Below are positions 1 to 8,876 of a stretch of 16,675 nt of DNA, one piece after another (position 1 is the stretch's first letter; each line of letters starts with the position of its first letter). Under the pieces are notes generated by a model. It was not told the DNA's origin. It did no database searches and saw only the letters and a list, made by a program, of their open reading frames with translations. Source of the stretch: JABDDM01 sp038240295 (lineage in GTDB: Bacteria; Bacteroidota; Ignavibacteria; Palsa-1295); contig JBBSDW010000071.1 in the NCBI GenBank assembly GCA_038240295.1, forward strand, positions 1 through 16,675, written 5' to 3'. Made by a program: the position numbers and the translations under genes.

Positions 1-1
1 C

Positions 2-3000
2 GGGGTCACGACATCAAGTGCGCAGACGTACACACTGAGTAACTATCTCGTGCGTACCAGCGCGAGTAACTGGCAGCCGATCACAGGAACTGACATTTCT
101 GAGCTCTATGGCGGCGGTTATACGTACAACTACTACTACGTATCGAACGAGATCACAATGCCGTTCAATTTCCGCTACGTAAACTTCGTCACCAACAAAG
201 TGAAGGTTACGGCAAACGGAAATGTGATCATGGGCGGCTCTGCCACCTGGAACGATAACCTCACCTACAACTACGGCGGTTATTCGGGCAACGAAATGTA
301 CAGCCCGATGCAGGATTATTATACTCTGTATGGCTGGAACTACGGATACAATCCGAACCAGATGATCGGACCATGGGATGGCGGCTATCAGCTCCAGACC
401 TCGACGACAAAATATACTTACACGACGCTTGGTACTGCACCGAATCGTCGTTTTATCGTCGAGACCGATAATCGTTCGAGCCAGTCCGGCGCCGCAGTAG
501 GCAGCTGGCAGGTTGAACTCGATGAAGCCGGTATCTCCACGATCTTCCTGCGTTATAGCCCACAGATCGGAAGCGGCAATTGGAGCTACTATGGCTACTA
601 CCCGGTCGTAACCGGTATCAAGACGGTCGGCAATTGCAACGGCCTTCTTTCGATCCTTCGCAATCCACAGCCAACGCCTCCTAATGCGCCGACCTTCACG
701 ACCTGCGGTTACTACGACAACCAGTATGCGCAGTTGCCGACAGTCGATTACAAGGTCTTTATCGCCTATCCATACGATTTTGAAGCAACGTCGATCACCT
801 ACCCTGCTAATGGTTCTATCCTGCTCGCAGGCCAGACCATCACGCCGACGGCTGTGATCACGAACCAGGGTAGCGCAACTCCGACCTCAGTGACGGTCCG
901 CCGTCAGATCTGGCGTTTGGGCGATGCCGCTCCGATCTATACCAACGACGTTACGCTTACGGGCGCGAGCATTCCTGCTCCGTTCACTACGGCCAACGTT
1001 TCGTTTGCCCCGTTTACGATTCCTGCTGCTCCGGGCGGTTACGGAATTTATGAAGATTCGCTCTTCGTGGTTTCCACAACCCCGACCGATCAATACACCG
1101 CGAACAACCTCGCAACCAGTGAGTTTACTGTGAGCCCGCCGAATAACATCAAGGGGATCACCGTTCTCAATCCTGCACCAAATACGCGTACCCCGATCAA
1201 TATCTCGACACCGATCGGTATTCGTTTCAAGAACATCGGAGCGAACAACCAGATCAACGTTCCGGTAACGGCCGTGATCAAGAATCCAGCAGGCCAGGTG
1301 GTCTATCGCGATACAGCCATCATTGCAAACTTCCCGAGTGGAGCGATCTATGACACGCTGTTCCGCGAGTACACCTTCCCAACGAACGGTAATTATCAGG
1401 TTTGCGGTATCGCAATCATGACGACCGATCAGTTGCGCGCTGACGATACGACCTGCACCACCGTCCTTGTCCGCTACGAAGCTGACGTTGCGGCTGTAGG
1501 CGTGTTCAACCCACAGGCCGACGAAGAGAAGCCCTACACTAAGGTCTTTAAGCCGGTTGGTATCTTCCAGTCTGTTGGCGTAAGCGATCTCTTTGATATT
1601 CCAGCACGCGTTCAGATTCGCCGTTGCTCCGATGGTGGCCTTGCCTTCCAGGCAGATTCGACCATCCCCGAGCTTAACGTCGATAAGGGTGCTGTCAAAT
1701 TCGGCTTCCCGACGAAGCAGGGTAATTACGATATTACCAAGCTGACGCCAGGCTGCTACACGCAGTGCGTTATCGCAAACTATCCTACGGATGGCGATCA
1801 CACGAACGACACGTCATGCACGACGTTCTCGATCATCGATCGTTTGAAGGGTAACATCGAAGTCGGCGTAGGCCGTCGCTTCCAGACGCTTACCGCCGCT
1901 ATCGATTCGATGCGCTTCCGTGGTATCGGTGGCAATCTTAACCTCATCCTAACCGATGCAAACTATACCGAGAATGGTGCTACGAACGCTTCGAGCGGTA
2001 ACGGCGCACTTGACTTCTCCGGTATCACCGGTACGGCCGATACAGCGATCGTAACGATCAAGCCAGCAGCAGGTCAGAATCCGACGATCACCTTTACCGG
2101 TAACCGTCCGTATGACTTCTACTTCGGTTATCATGCACCGAGCTGGTTTGTCTTCAACGGCAATAGCCAGATCGTCCCAACGCCGGATGTAGTAACACCT
2201 GAGCCGAACAAGCGTGGAACGACGGTGATCAATAATTCGACAGTCGCAGGCGCGATCTTCGGATTTGAATATGGTCCGAGCCGCTTGACGGTTCGTAACA
2301 TGAAGCTTATTGGAAATGCGAACTTTACGAATGACAGTTCGTCGATCATCCGCATTTACAATGAGGCAAGCCGCACTTCGTTCATCAACTTCGGACGTCA
2401 TCAGGATACGACGCTCGCGCACAACATCCTTATCGATAACAACCAGATCGGTAATGCGAAATATGGCGTATGGGAGTTGGGCTTGAACCCGTCGTTCAAC
2501 CTTGGCTACGCTGTCTTCTATGATCTTCGCGATTATAGCAACGCGATCCAGCGCAATACCATCGGTACGCAGGCGTATCCGATCGGCTTTGCAGGTGTGG
2601 CATTCGATCACACGGACAATCTGATGATCGCGCACAACGAGATCTCGTGGGTCAATAGCACGCTTTCGGGCGCCAGCTATGCGATCGGTATCGAGGAAAT
2701 GGGCGTCGGTAACGTAACCGGCACCTGGGTCAATGCCAACAAGATCCATAACGTCACGTCTGCGACGCAGGCCGATGGTATCGGATTCGATCAGGCTGCG
2801 ACGATCTATACCAACGGTTCGGGTTCGAACGTTGCAAGTTCGACCTTGCCGATCAACACGAAGAATCGCGTGACCAACAACATGGTCTACGACCTTCGTA
2901 CAAACGCAGCGACTGGCCAGGCCTACCCGCTCTATTTCGAGACGAACTCGCAGAACTACTTTACCGACATGGATTCGGTGTTCAACAATTCGATCTCGAC

Positions 3001-5200
3001 CTCGAACGCAACGATCAACGTCCTGCTTTCGAATCAGCGTCACGTCTTCTCGTGGGATAACATCATCGAGAACACGAACACTGGCAACAAGGCATATACG
3101 AATTACTACATGAGCGTACCACGCCCCATGAAGTCCGCGATCAGTTCAGATTACAATCTGTTCGATCTGCAGGGTGCAACCCGCACGTTCGCTTCGGTCG
3201 ATGAATATAATGTAAGTGCCGCAAATGTCGGTACCTTCATTCAGAACCGTAGGTTCCGCCGTTTGAACGACTGGCAGAGCTATCTCGGACAGGACATCCA
3301 CTCTGTGACCGGCAACCCGCTGTTCACTTCGGATAGCCTGCACCTTCCGAACGCGCTCAACTATGTTGTTTCGCCAGCTTCGAAAGCCGGTGCATGGTTG
3401 AACACCGCTTCGCAGTACGCCGACTTTGACGGCAACAGCCGCCAGACCGGTAGCAACACGCCTGATATCGGTGCATCACAGGCCGAAGGCTTCCAGTACC
3501 TCAACGACGTTGCGGTGCTTACGATCCTTCACCCTGCCGGTTACTCTTCAACGAGCGACACGACGTTCGTGACAACAGAGAATCCGCTTCCGATCGATGC
3601 ATTGGTCAAGAACGTTGGCCAGCAGATCAGTCCCAACCGTGTTGTGACCGCGAAGCTCGAGGTTGCGATCTCCGGTGGTGCATTCCAGCAGATCTGGATC
3701 CAGAGCCAGACAACGACGTTTAACGTCGGTGAGACGAAGGACATGTACTGGACCGGCCCGACCATTACGGCGGCGCAGGCTCAGAACGGCGTCTTCCGTT
3801 TGACGGTATCGGTCGATAACGATCAGAACAACAGCAACAACGTACAGACGAAGGTCTTCCGTGTTCTTCTCAAGAACAACGCGTTGCTGGTCAACTTCGA
3901 GTCGACGACGGCGAAGGGTCTGAGGAATCGTGATTCCGCCACTGCAGCGCTTCGCCGCCTTGGTGTGCCCTACGATTCACTCGATCGGTCGCAGTATGGC
4001 TCGGTTGACCTTGACTACACCCCATGGTGGACGCTGGTATGGGTATCGGGCGATCCGAATACCGCAATCAGTGGTAACGTCAGCGTCGGCGGTCTCAGCT
4101 TCAAGGCTACCGAAGAACTGACACGTTATCTTAACGCCGGTCAGTCCTACGCACGCAAGTCGCTGATTATGGCTGGTCAGAACATTGCGCTCTATAACGA
4201 CGCAAGCAACATCAACGGTAATGGTATCACCGATACCGCCTTCATGCACCAGTATCTGCACACACGTTACGTTGGCAACACGCCTGCGATCGGTGGTTAT
4301 ACCGGATTGCTCTATGGGCAGCAGGTCTACTTTACCTTCAACGACATGATCAGTGCAACTTCGCCGGACGTTGTCATGCGCGCACAGATCACCGGACCGG
4401 TTGGTAATGATGTCTCTGCTATTGCGTATACCTATGGCACCCATCCGCTAACGCCGAACGATAGCGCAGCCGGTACCACCTGGCATGGTACGAGGACAAA
4501 TATTGTCTTCTACGCATTCGATTGGGCAGATGCACAGCAGACGTTCCCGAGCGAAGACGGTATCAAGACGAGCGGTGCAACACGCTTCATGCGCGGCGCA
4601 CTCGACTTCCTTACAGCATTCAAGGGCACGATCCTTCCGGTCGAGTTCGTCAATGTCAAGGCAGTCGCTTCTGAAGCCAGCAACCTCGTCACCTGGACGG
4701 TTGCAAACCAGAAGGATATCGCTCATTATGATGTAGAATCGCTTACCGGCTCAACCTGGTCACCTGTCGGACAGGTCAAGGCTGCTGCTGGCAACGACTA
4801 CAGCTTCAATGATGCGAACGTCGCTTCTGCAAAGACCTACAGCTACCGTATCGTATCGATCGATCTCAATGGTGCACGCACCACGAGCACGACCGTCAAC
4901 GTTTCGCGTAACCTGCCGGTCGACTTCAGCCTCGGACAGAACTATCCGAACCCGTTCAACCCAACGACGACGATCAGCTACTCCTTGCCAAGCAATGCAG
5001 TAGTCACATTGAGCATCGTTGATCTGACCGGCAAGGTTATCCGCACCGAGATCAGTGCGGAAGCACAGACCGCTGGCGATCACAGCTATAACTTCAATGC
5101 GAATGCTCTCTCGTCAGGCACCTACGTCTATCAGTTGACCGCGACAGCGACCAACGGACAGACCGTTACTCTGACAAAGAAGATGACGCTCACGAAGTAA
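2..5200 (+). CDS. Giant secreted T9SS surface protein, 5'-partial
   Basis: This is a modular exported protein of at least 1,732 residues; its role is unknown, probably adhesion or a surface structure. The frame is open from base 2, and its first residues (GVTTSSAQTYTLSNY) look like the end of a signal peptide, so only a few codons are probably missing and the GTG at 50 is not the true start. Numbering from base 2, I read a Tyr/Gly-rich beta module (about 15-255), three CARDB-like Ig repeats (about 259-613), a right-handed beta-helix-like stretch rich in N and I/V turns (about 617-1160), another CARDB-like repeat (1170-1288), a Rossmann/GATase-like module with LIMAGQNIALY and FMHQYLHTRY (about 1293-1542), and an FN3-like module starting ILPVEF (1546-1635). 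The last ~96 residues hold NYPNPFNPTTTISYSLP and end in KKMTLTK, the type A T9SS sorting domain. Domain boundaries are by eye. Two CARDB-like repeats carry a Cys pair. The sorting-domain call is firm; the module names are tentative. Confidence 0.93.
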   Translation, partial: GVTTSSAQTYTLSNYLVRTSASNWQPITGTDISELYGGGYTYNYYYVSNEITMPFNFRYVNFVTNKVKVTANGNVIMGGSATWNDNLTYNYGGYSGNEMYSPMQDYYTLYGWNYGYNPNQMIGPWDGGYQLQTSTTKYTYTTLGTAPNRRFIVETDNRSSQSGAAVGSWQVELDEAGISTIFLRYSPQIGSGNWSYYGYYPVVTGIKTVGNCNGLLSILRNPQPTPPNAPTFTTCGYYDNQYAQLPTVDYKVFIAYPYDFEATSITYPANGSILLAGQTITPTAVITNQGSATPTSVTVRRQIWRLGDAAPIYTNDVTLTGASIPAPFTTANVSFAPFTIPAAPGGYGIYEDSLFVVSTTPTDQYTANNLATSEFTVSPPNNIKGITVLNPAPNTRTPINISTPIGIRFKNIGANNQINVPVTAVIKNPAGQVVYRDTAIIANFPSGAIYDTLFREYTFPTNGNYQVCGIAIMTTDQLRADDTTCTTVLVRYEADVAAVGVFNPQADEEKPYTKVFKPVGIFQSVGVSDLFDIPARVQIRRCSDGGLAFQADSTIPELNVDKGAVKFGFPTKQGNYDITKLTPGCYTQCVIANYPTDGDHTNDTSCTTFSIIDRLKGNIEVGVGRRFQTLTAAIDSMRFRGIGGNLNLILTDANYTENGATNASSGNGALDFSGITGTADTAIVTIKPAAGQNPTITFTGNRPYDFYFGYHAPSWFVFNGNSQIVPTPDVVTPEPNKRGTTVINNSTVAGAIFGFEYGPSRLTVRNMKLIGNANFTNDSSSIIRIYNEASRTSFINFGRHQDTTLAHNILIDNNQIGNAKYGVWELGLNPSFNLGYAVFYDLRDYSNAIQRNTIGTQAYPIGFAGVAFDHTDNLMIAHNEISWVNSTLSGASYAIGIEEMGVGNVTGTWVNANKIHNVTSATQADGIGFDQAATIYTNGSGSNVASSTLPINTKNRVTNNMVYDLRTNAATGQAYPLYFETNSQNYFTDMDSVFNNSISTSNATINVLLSNQRHVFSWDNIIENTNTGNKAYTNYYMSVPRPMKSAISSDYNLFDLQGATRTFASVDEYNVSAANVGTFIQNRRFRRLNDWQSYLGQDIHSVTGNPLFTSDSLHLPNALNYVVSPASKAGAWLNTASQYADFDGNSRQTGSNTPDIGASQAEGFQYLNDVAVLTILHPAGYSSTSDTTFVTTENPLPIDALVKNVGQQISPNRVVTAKLEVAISGGAFQQIWIQSQTTTFNVGETKDMYWTGPTITAAQAQNGVFRLTVSVDNDQNNSNNVQTKVFRVLLKNNALLVNFESTTAKGLRNRDSATAALRRLGVPYDSLDRSQYGSVDLDYTPWWTLVWVSGDPNTAISGNVSVGGLSFKATEELTRYLNAGQSYARKSLIMAGQNIALYNDASNINGNGITDTAFMHQYLHTRYVGNTPAIGGYTGLLYGQQVYFTFNDMISATSPDVVMRAQITGPVGNDVSAIAYTYGTHPLTPNDSAAGTTWHGTRTNIVFYAFDWADAQQTFPSEDGIKTSGATRFMRGALDFLTAFKGTILPVEFVNVKAVASEASNLVTWTVANQKDIAHYDVESLTGSTWSPVGQVKAAAGNDYSFNDANVASAKTYSYRIVSIDLNGARTTSTTVNVSRNLPVDFSLGQNYPNPFNPTTTISYSLPSNAVVTLSIVDLTGKVIRTEISAEAQTAGDHSYNFNANALSSGTYVYQLTATATNGQTVTLTKKMTLTK

Positions 5201-5240
5201 GCAGCGCTTCATGACTAAAGGCGAAAGCCTCTACGTCACC

Positions 5241-5272
5241 AGAGCCCCGGCAGAAATGCCGGGGCTCTTTTT
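5241..5272 (+). terminator. Intrinsic terminator after the T9SS surface protein gene
   Basis: A perfect 12-bp stem (AGAGCCCCGGCA with TGCCGGGGCTCT) encloses a GAAA tetraloop and is followed directly by a T run at 5268-5272. It lies 40 nt after the stop codon. It separates the surface protein gene from the hrcA cluster, so hrcA needs its own promoter. Confidence 0.95.
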
Positions 5273-5300
5273 ATTTACTCAAGGCTCGCCCATTCTATCG

Positions 5301-5329
5301 TTAGCATTCTCTTCGCGAAAGCGTGAGAA
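5301..5329 (+). promoter_or_regulatory. Imperfect inverted repeat upstream of hrcA, possible degenerate HrcA operator
   Basis: TTAGCATTC at 5301-5309 matches 8 of 9 bases of the CIRCE left arm (TTAGCACTC). The right arm at the canonical 9-nt spacing, AAGCGTGAG, matches only 4 of 9. The stretch can also fold as TTCTC/GAGAA plus CGC/GCG around a GAAA loop. It lies about 60-90 nt upstream of the hrcA start, a sensible operator position. HrcA operators in most bacteria are near-perfect repeats, so this may be a diverged site or chance. Confidence 0.3.
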
Positions 5330-5387
5330 ACTTGGAGTTGGACTAATCGTGTTGTCGCTGTCCACCAGTTAGTGGAAATCATCATTC

Positions 5388-6506
5388 ATGCGGTCACAAC
5401 GAGGGACGATCGAAATAAGGCACGACGCAGAGTCAGGCGCAGAGCCGCTCAGCGAGCGGGAGCGCGAGATCCTTCGGCTGATCATACAGCATTATGTGCT
5501 GACGGCAGCGCCCGTCGGATCGCGGTATTTGAGCCGTGTTAGTCCGCTTGGCTTGAGCGATGCATCGATGCGTAATGTGATGTCGGATCTTGAATATTCC
5601 GGATACATCGATCATCCTCATACAAGCGCGGGCCGCACGCCTACGGACAAGGGCTATCGGACGTACGTCGACGATCTCATGGCACGTGAGCGTATCGGGG
5701 ACGCGGAGCGAAAAGCGGTTGTCCGCTCGCTGGCGGATGCCATCACCGCCGAGGACGTGCTGAAAGAATCGACGAACATCCTTTCAAAATTGTCGCAGCA
5801 GCTTTCGCTGGTACTTCTGCCGGCGTTCGATAACGGGATTCTCGAAAAAGTTGAGATCATGCAGCTCAGCTCGACCAGACTACTTGTCGTACTTGCTGCT
5901 TCGAGCGGGCGCGTTCGAACGATCACGCTCGAAACGGACGCTGCTCTTTCATCGACGAAGATCGAAGAACTCAGTTACGTTCTCAATAGCAGGCTCGCAG
6001 GACGATCGCTAAAAGAGATCAAGAATACATTTCGCGACCGGGTGCAGGATCTTTCAGATCACGACAAGGGCGTCTTACGCGTCTTTCTTGATGCGCCTGA
6101 GCGACTGTTTGAGGATGGAAGTTCGGAACGCGTTCGTTTGAGTGGCGCGAGAAACTTGCTTACGCAACCGGAATTTCAAAAATCTGTGAGTGTTTCGGAC
6201 GACGGATTCCAGAGCGTGATCGAGCTCATCGAGAGCGAAGAAGTTGTGATCCATGTTCTGGAACGATCGGTTGGAGCGAGGGCCGGAGACGATCCTGGCG
6301 GCAACGGCGTCGCGATCAGGATTGGCCGGGAGTTGGATGATCAGCGAATGCAGAACTATTCCGTGATCTGCACACGCTACCAGATCGGCGATCAGACTGG
6401 TACGATTGGATTGATCGGCCCGAAACGAATGGACTACGCACGCATCGCACCGATCGTCGAATACGTGGCAAAGGCCATGTCAAACGCGCTCGGGACGAAA
6501 TCATAG
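5388..6506 (+). CDS. hrcA: Heat-inducible transcription repressor HrcA
   Basis: HrcA is the DNA-binding repressor of class I heat-shock genes; in studied bacteria it binds the CIRCE element and its folding depends on GroEL. The 372-residue protein is slightly longer than the usual ~340-350 because of about 20 polar residues before LSEREREILRLI. The winged-helix region (about 21-95) contains VGSRYLSR, ASMRNVMSDLE and the family hallmark PHTSAGRTPTDKGYRTYVD. A long GAF-like/dimerization region follows, and residues 338-364 carry GTIGLIGPKRMDY, the conserved C-terminal signature. The ATG at 5388 is the chosen start; no strong Shine-Dalgarno is visible. A small repeat, TCCAC-N6-GTGGA (5361-5376), lies just upstream. 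It is first of the chaperone genes, 32 nt before grpE, which suggests autoregulation of hrcA-grpE-dnaJ. dnaK and groESL are not in the window. Confidence 0.97.
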   Translation: MRSQRGTIEIRHDAESGAEPLSEREREILRLIIQHYVLTAAPVGSRYLSRVSPLGLSDASMRNVMSDLEYSGYIDHPHTSAGRTPTDKGYRTYVDDLMARERIGDAERKAVVRSLADAITAEDVLKESTNILSKLSQQLSLVLLPAFDNGILEKVEIMQLSSTRLLVVLAASSGRVRTITLETDAALSSTKIEELSYVLNSRLAGRSLKEIKNTFRDRVQDLSDHDKGVLRVFLDAPERLFEDGSSERVRLSGARNLLTQPEFQKSVSVSDDGFQSVIELIESEEVVIHVLERSVGARAGDDPGGNGVAIRIGRELDDQRMQNYSVICTRYQIGDQTGTIGLIGPKRMDYARIAPIVEYVAKAMSNALGTKS

Positions 6507-6538
6507 AAGTTTATATTGATGATTATTGTTGAAGTACT

Positions 6539-7072
6539 ATGATGAGATTTACAAATAAAGATAAGAACGAGGATCCTGACGAGGAATTGACGAGTGATGA
6601 AATGGTGGATCCTTCTACGAACGACAGGATCGCCGAACTCGAGCAGCAACTTACGAACGCGAACGACCAGTTGCTCCGGCGCACGGCCGATGTTGATAAT
6701 ATGCGCCGTCGTCATAATGAAGAACGCGACCATTTGATCTACGAATCGAACAAACGGTTGATCACCGATCTGCTTCCAACACTCGACGACATGGAGCGAA
6801 CACTCCAGCATGTGGGCGCGGATAAAGACGCGCTTCTTGAAGGACTGGAGTTGATCCACAAAAATTTCGAGAAGGTTCTGGTCCGTTACGGACTCGAGCC
6901 GATGGAAACGGAAAATCAGGCCTTTGACGTCCATTCGCACGACGCGCTTCTGCAAGAGGCTCGCAGCGATGTCGAGCCTGGAACGGTGCTCAAGGAAATT
7001 CAAAAGGGATACAAACTTCATGGAAGCGTTCTTCGCCACGCAAAAGTCATCGTCGCAAAAGAGATCGAATAA
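6539..7072 (+). CDS. grpE: GrpE, nucleotide exchange factor for DnaK
   Basis: GrpE is the cytosolic co-chaperone that releases ADP from DnaK. The 177-residue product has an acidic N-terminus (about 7-25), a long heptad-rich dimerization helix (about 28-85, from NDRIAELEQQL through the Arg-rich DNMRRRHNEERD), and the C-terminal beta domain with the family signature: FDVHSHDAL at 129-137, then GTVLKEIQKGYKL and VLRHAKVIVAKE. The signature usually reads LRPAxV; here His replaces Pro, a mild change. Two consecutive ATGs (6539, 6542) could start the gene and I take the first. It lies 32 nt after hrcA and 30 nt before dnaJ, the classical heat-shock order. Confidence 0.97.
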   Translation: MMRFTNKDKNEDPDEELTSDEMVDPSTNDRIAELEQQLTNANDQLLRRTADVDNMRRRHNEERDHLIYESNKRLITDLLPTLDDMERTLQHVGADKDALLEGLELIHKNFEKVLVRYGLEPMETENQAFDVHSHDALLQEARSDVEPGTVLKEIQKGYKLHGSVLRHAKVIVAKEIE

Positions 7073-7102
7073 AAAAAATATCGCAATCCATTATTACTGT
7101 TT

Positions 7103-8284
7103 ATGAAGCGTGATTATTATGAGATCCTTGGCATCGTAAAAACTGCGACGGTCGAGGAAGTAAAAAAGGAATATCGCAAGCTTGCCCTTCAGTATCATCC
7201 AGATCGTAACCCGGATGATAAAGGCGCGGAAGATAAATTCAAGGAAGCAACCGAGGCGTACGAAGTTCTGAGCGACACCGATAAGCGCGCTCGTTACGAT
7301 CGGTTCGGTCATCAGGGTGTCAAGAATTCCGATTTCGGCCACTACCAGAACGCAAACGATATTTTTTCCCACTTTTCCGATATTTTTTCGGGAATGGGAG
7401 GTGGAAGTATTTTCGACCAGTTCTTCGGTGGCCAGCAACAACAGCGTTCACCAAACTCTCCGGAGCGTGGTGCAGATATCCAAATGCGGCTTCAGCTCAC
7501 GCTGGAAGAAATTGCAACCGGCATTGAGAAGACGGTGAAAGTACGCCACCTGAAAACATGCTCGATCTGCGCAGGCTCCGGAGCGAAGGCCGGAACATCG
7601 GTCGATACATGCCCGACGTGTCAGGGATCGGGCCAGGTGCGGCAGGTGCGCAGTATGGGATTTGGACAGTTTGTGAACGTGCTCACCTGCCCGACATGTC
7701 AGGGCGCGGGCCGAACGATCCGCGAGCGCTGCACGAATTGCAGAGGCGAGGGGCGCGTGACCGAAGAGAGCACCCTCAAAGTTAAAATCCCTGCCGGAGT
7801 AAGCGAAGGCAATTATCTAACACTTGGCGGCGGCGGGCATGCCGGCAAACGTGGTGGCCCTTCCGGGGATGCGATCGTGATCATTCAGGAAGCCGAACAT
7901 GACCTTTTCGTTCGTGATGGCGACGATGTCGTGCTCGATCTTGAAGTCACGTTTCCCCAGGCGGCGTTGGGTGCCGAGGTCGAAGTACCGACGCTCTATG
8001 GTCATTCTCTGCTTAAGATCGCCTCGGGCACACAATCGGGCACGCTGCTCCGAATGCGTGATAAAGGAATTCAGCATTTAAACAATTCGGGAAAAGGCGA
8101 TCAGCTCGTCCGCGTTCAGATCGCGACACCGAAAAAACTGAGCAAAGAAGAAAAAGCTTTGCTCGAGCAACTGTCGAACGCAGAGCATTTTCGTGGATCG
8201 GGCGCCCGGCCGGAGACGCCGATGACCGAAAAATCGGAAATGGAAGGCGGACTTTTTACAAATCTGCGCGGGATCTTCTCGTAG
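7103..8284 (+). CDS. dnaJ: Chaperone protein DnaJ (class A Hsp40)
   Basis: DnaJ delivers unfolded clients to DnaK and stimulates its ATPase in the cytosol. The 393-residue protein has the full class A layout. The N-terminal J domain (1-70) carries the HPD triad at 32-34 (QYHPDRNP). A Phe/Gly-rich linker (about 78-115) is fairly poor in glycine and ends in QQQQ. Four CxxCxGxG zinc-binding repeats lie between 153 and 217 (CSICAGSG, CPTCQGSG, CPTCQGAG, CTNCRGEG). The C-terminal substrate-binding domains start near STLKVKIPAGV, with LGGGGHAGKRGGPSGD. Nothing appears missing. It lies 30 nt after grpE and 10 nt before the ComEA-like gene, so that gene is probably co-transcribed. Confidence 0.98.
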   Translation: MKRDYYEILGIVKTATVEEVKKEYRKLALQYHPDRNPDDKGAEDKFKEATEAYEVLSDTDKRARYDRFGHQGVKNSDFGHYQNANDIFSHFSDIFSGMGGGSIFDQFFGGQQQQRSPNSPERGADIQMRLQLTLEEIATGIEKTVKVRHLKTCSICAGSGAKAGTSVDTCPTCQGSGQVRQVRSMGFGQFVNVLTCPTCQGAGRTIRERCTNCRGEGRVTEESTLKVKIPAGVSEGNYLTLGGGGHAGKRGGPSGDAIVIIQEAEHDLFVRDGDDVVLDLEVTFPQAALGAEVEVPTLYGHSLLKIASGTQSGTLLRMRDKGIQHLNNSGKGDQLVRVQIATPKKLSKEEKALLEQLSNAEHFRGSGARPETPMTEKSEMEGGLFTNLRGIFS

Positions 8285-8294
8285 ATCATAAGAG

Positions 8295-8825
8295 ATGAAG
8301 GCTTGGATCTGGGTCAAGCGTGCGTCGCTCTCTGCGAAGAAACAGTTGGAGGATTGGTATTCGCCTCGCGAGATCCGTGCCATCTTTCTGTTTCTCGCGC
8401 TTGGCGTTTCTGTCCTTCTCTTTCGCTCAGGTAGAACGCTCTACGAAATGTATCTTCCGACGCACATCGCAAAAGCGCGCGCCACGGAGATCGTGCGAAC
8501 CGATTCCCTCTTCAAAGCACTTTCGGCAAAAGCGAGTGCAGAGGATTCAATGATCTTTTCGCTGCCGCCCGATTCGCTTGCACCCAGGTCGATGCGGACG
8601 GCGCCGCCCAAAGGCAGCATGCTCGCCCCAGGCTCGATCGCACTTAATCTCGCAACGAAGGAACAACTGATGCAACTGCCAGGCGTTGGCCCATCGATCG
8701 CTGAGAAAATTCTCGGTTACCGAAACAAGCGAAGCAAGTTCCGATCGCTTGACGAACTGATGAATGTCAAAACGATCGGTGAGAGCCGCTATTCCAAAAT
8801 GAAGTCGTATCTTCGTCTGAATTGA
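8295..8825 (+). CDS. Membrane-anchored ComEA-like helix-hairpin-helix protein
   Basis: The 176-residue protein has one hydrophobic segment near the N-terminus (about 27-44, IRAIFLFLALGVSVLLF), then a polar, low-complexity linker (about 50-113), then a C-terminal double helix-hairpin-helix module (about 115-174). The module shows the ComEA pattern: LNLATKEQLMQLPGVG, AEKILGYR and FRSLDELMNVKTIG. ComEA-type domains bind double-stranded DNA non-specifically; in competent bacteria they act in DNA uptake outside the cytoplasmic membrane. The positive-inside rule (KRASLSAKK before the helix) suggests the HhH module faces out, but this is inference. No comEC or pilus genes are in the window, so a competence role is unproven. 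The ATG follows dnaJ by 10 nt with AAGAG just before it. The second hairpin reads VKTIG instead of the usual VKGIG. Confidence 0.85.
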   Translation: MKAWIWVKRASLSAKKQLEDWYSPREIRAIFLFLALGVSVLLFRSGRTLYEMYLPTHIAKARATEIVRTDSLFKALSAKASAEDSMIFSLPPDSLAPRSMRTAPPKGSMLAPGSIALNLATKEQLMQLPGVGPSIAEKILGYRNKRSKFRSLDELMNVKTIGESRYSKMKSYLRLN

Positions 8826-8876
8826 TATCCCCAAGTTCGAACTGCACATCTTAAACACTAGATCCTTACCGCTCCA

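Noticed and set aside
50..52. GTG as the start of the first surface gene
   Set aside because: The frame stays open to base 2 and the upstream residues look like the end of a signal peptide, so the true start is outside the window.
887..1801. Long minus-strand open frame (304 codons) inside the first surface gene
   Set aside because: The composition is Arg/Cys-rich without any recognisable motif; it mirrors the codon bias of the plus-strand gene.
1949..3043. Long minus-strand open frame (364 codons)
   Set aside because: Same reason: Arg/Val/Ile/Asp-rich shadow of ATC/GAT-biased codons, while the plus-strand frame has domains and a sorting signal.
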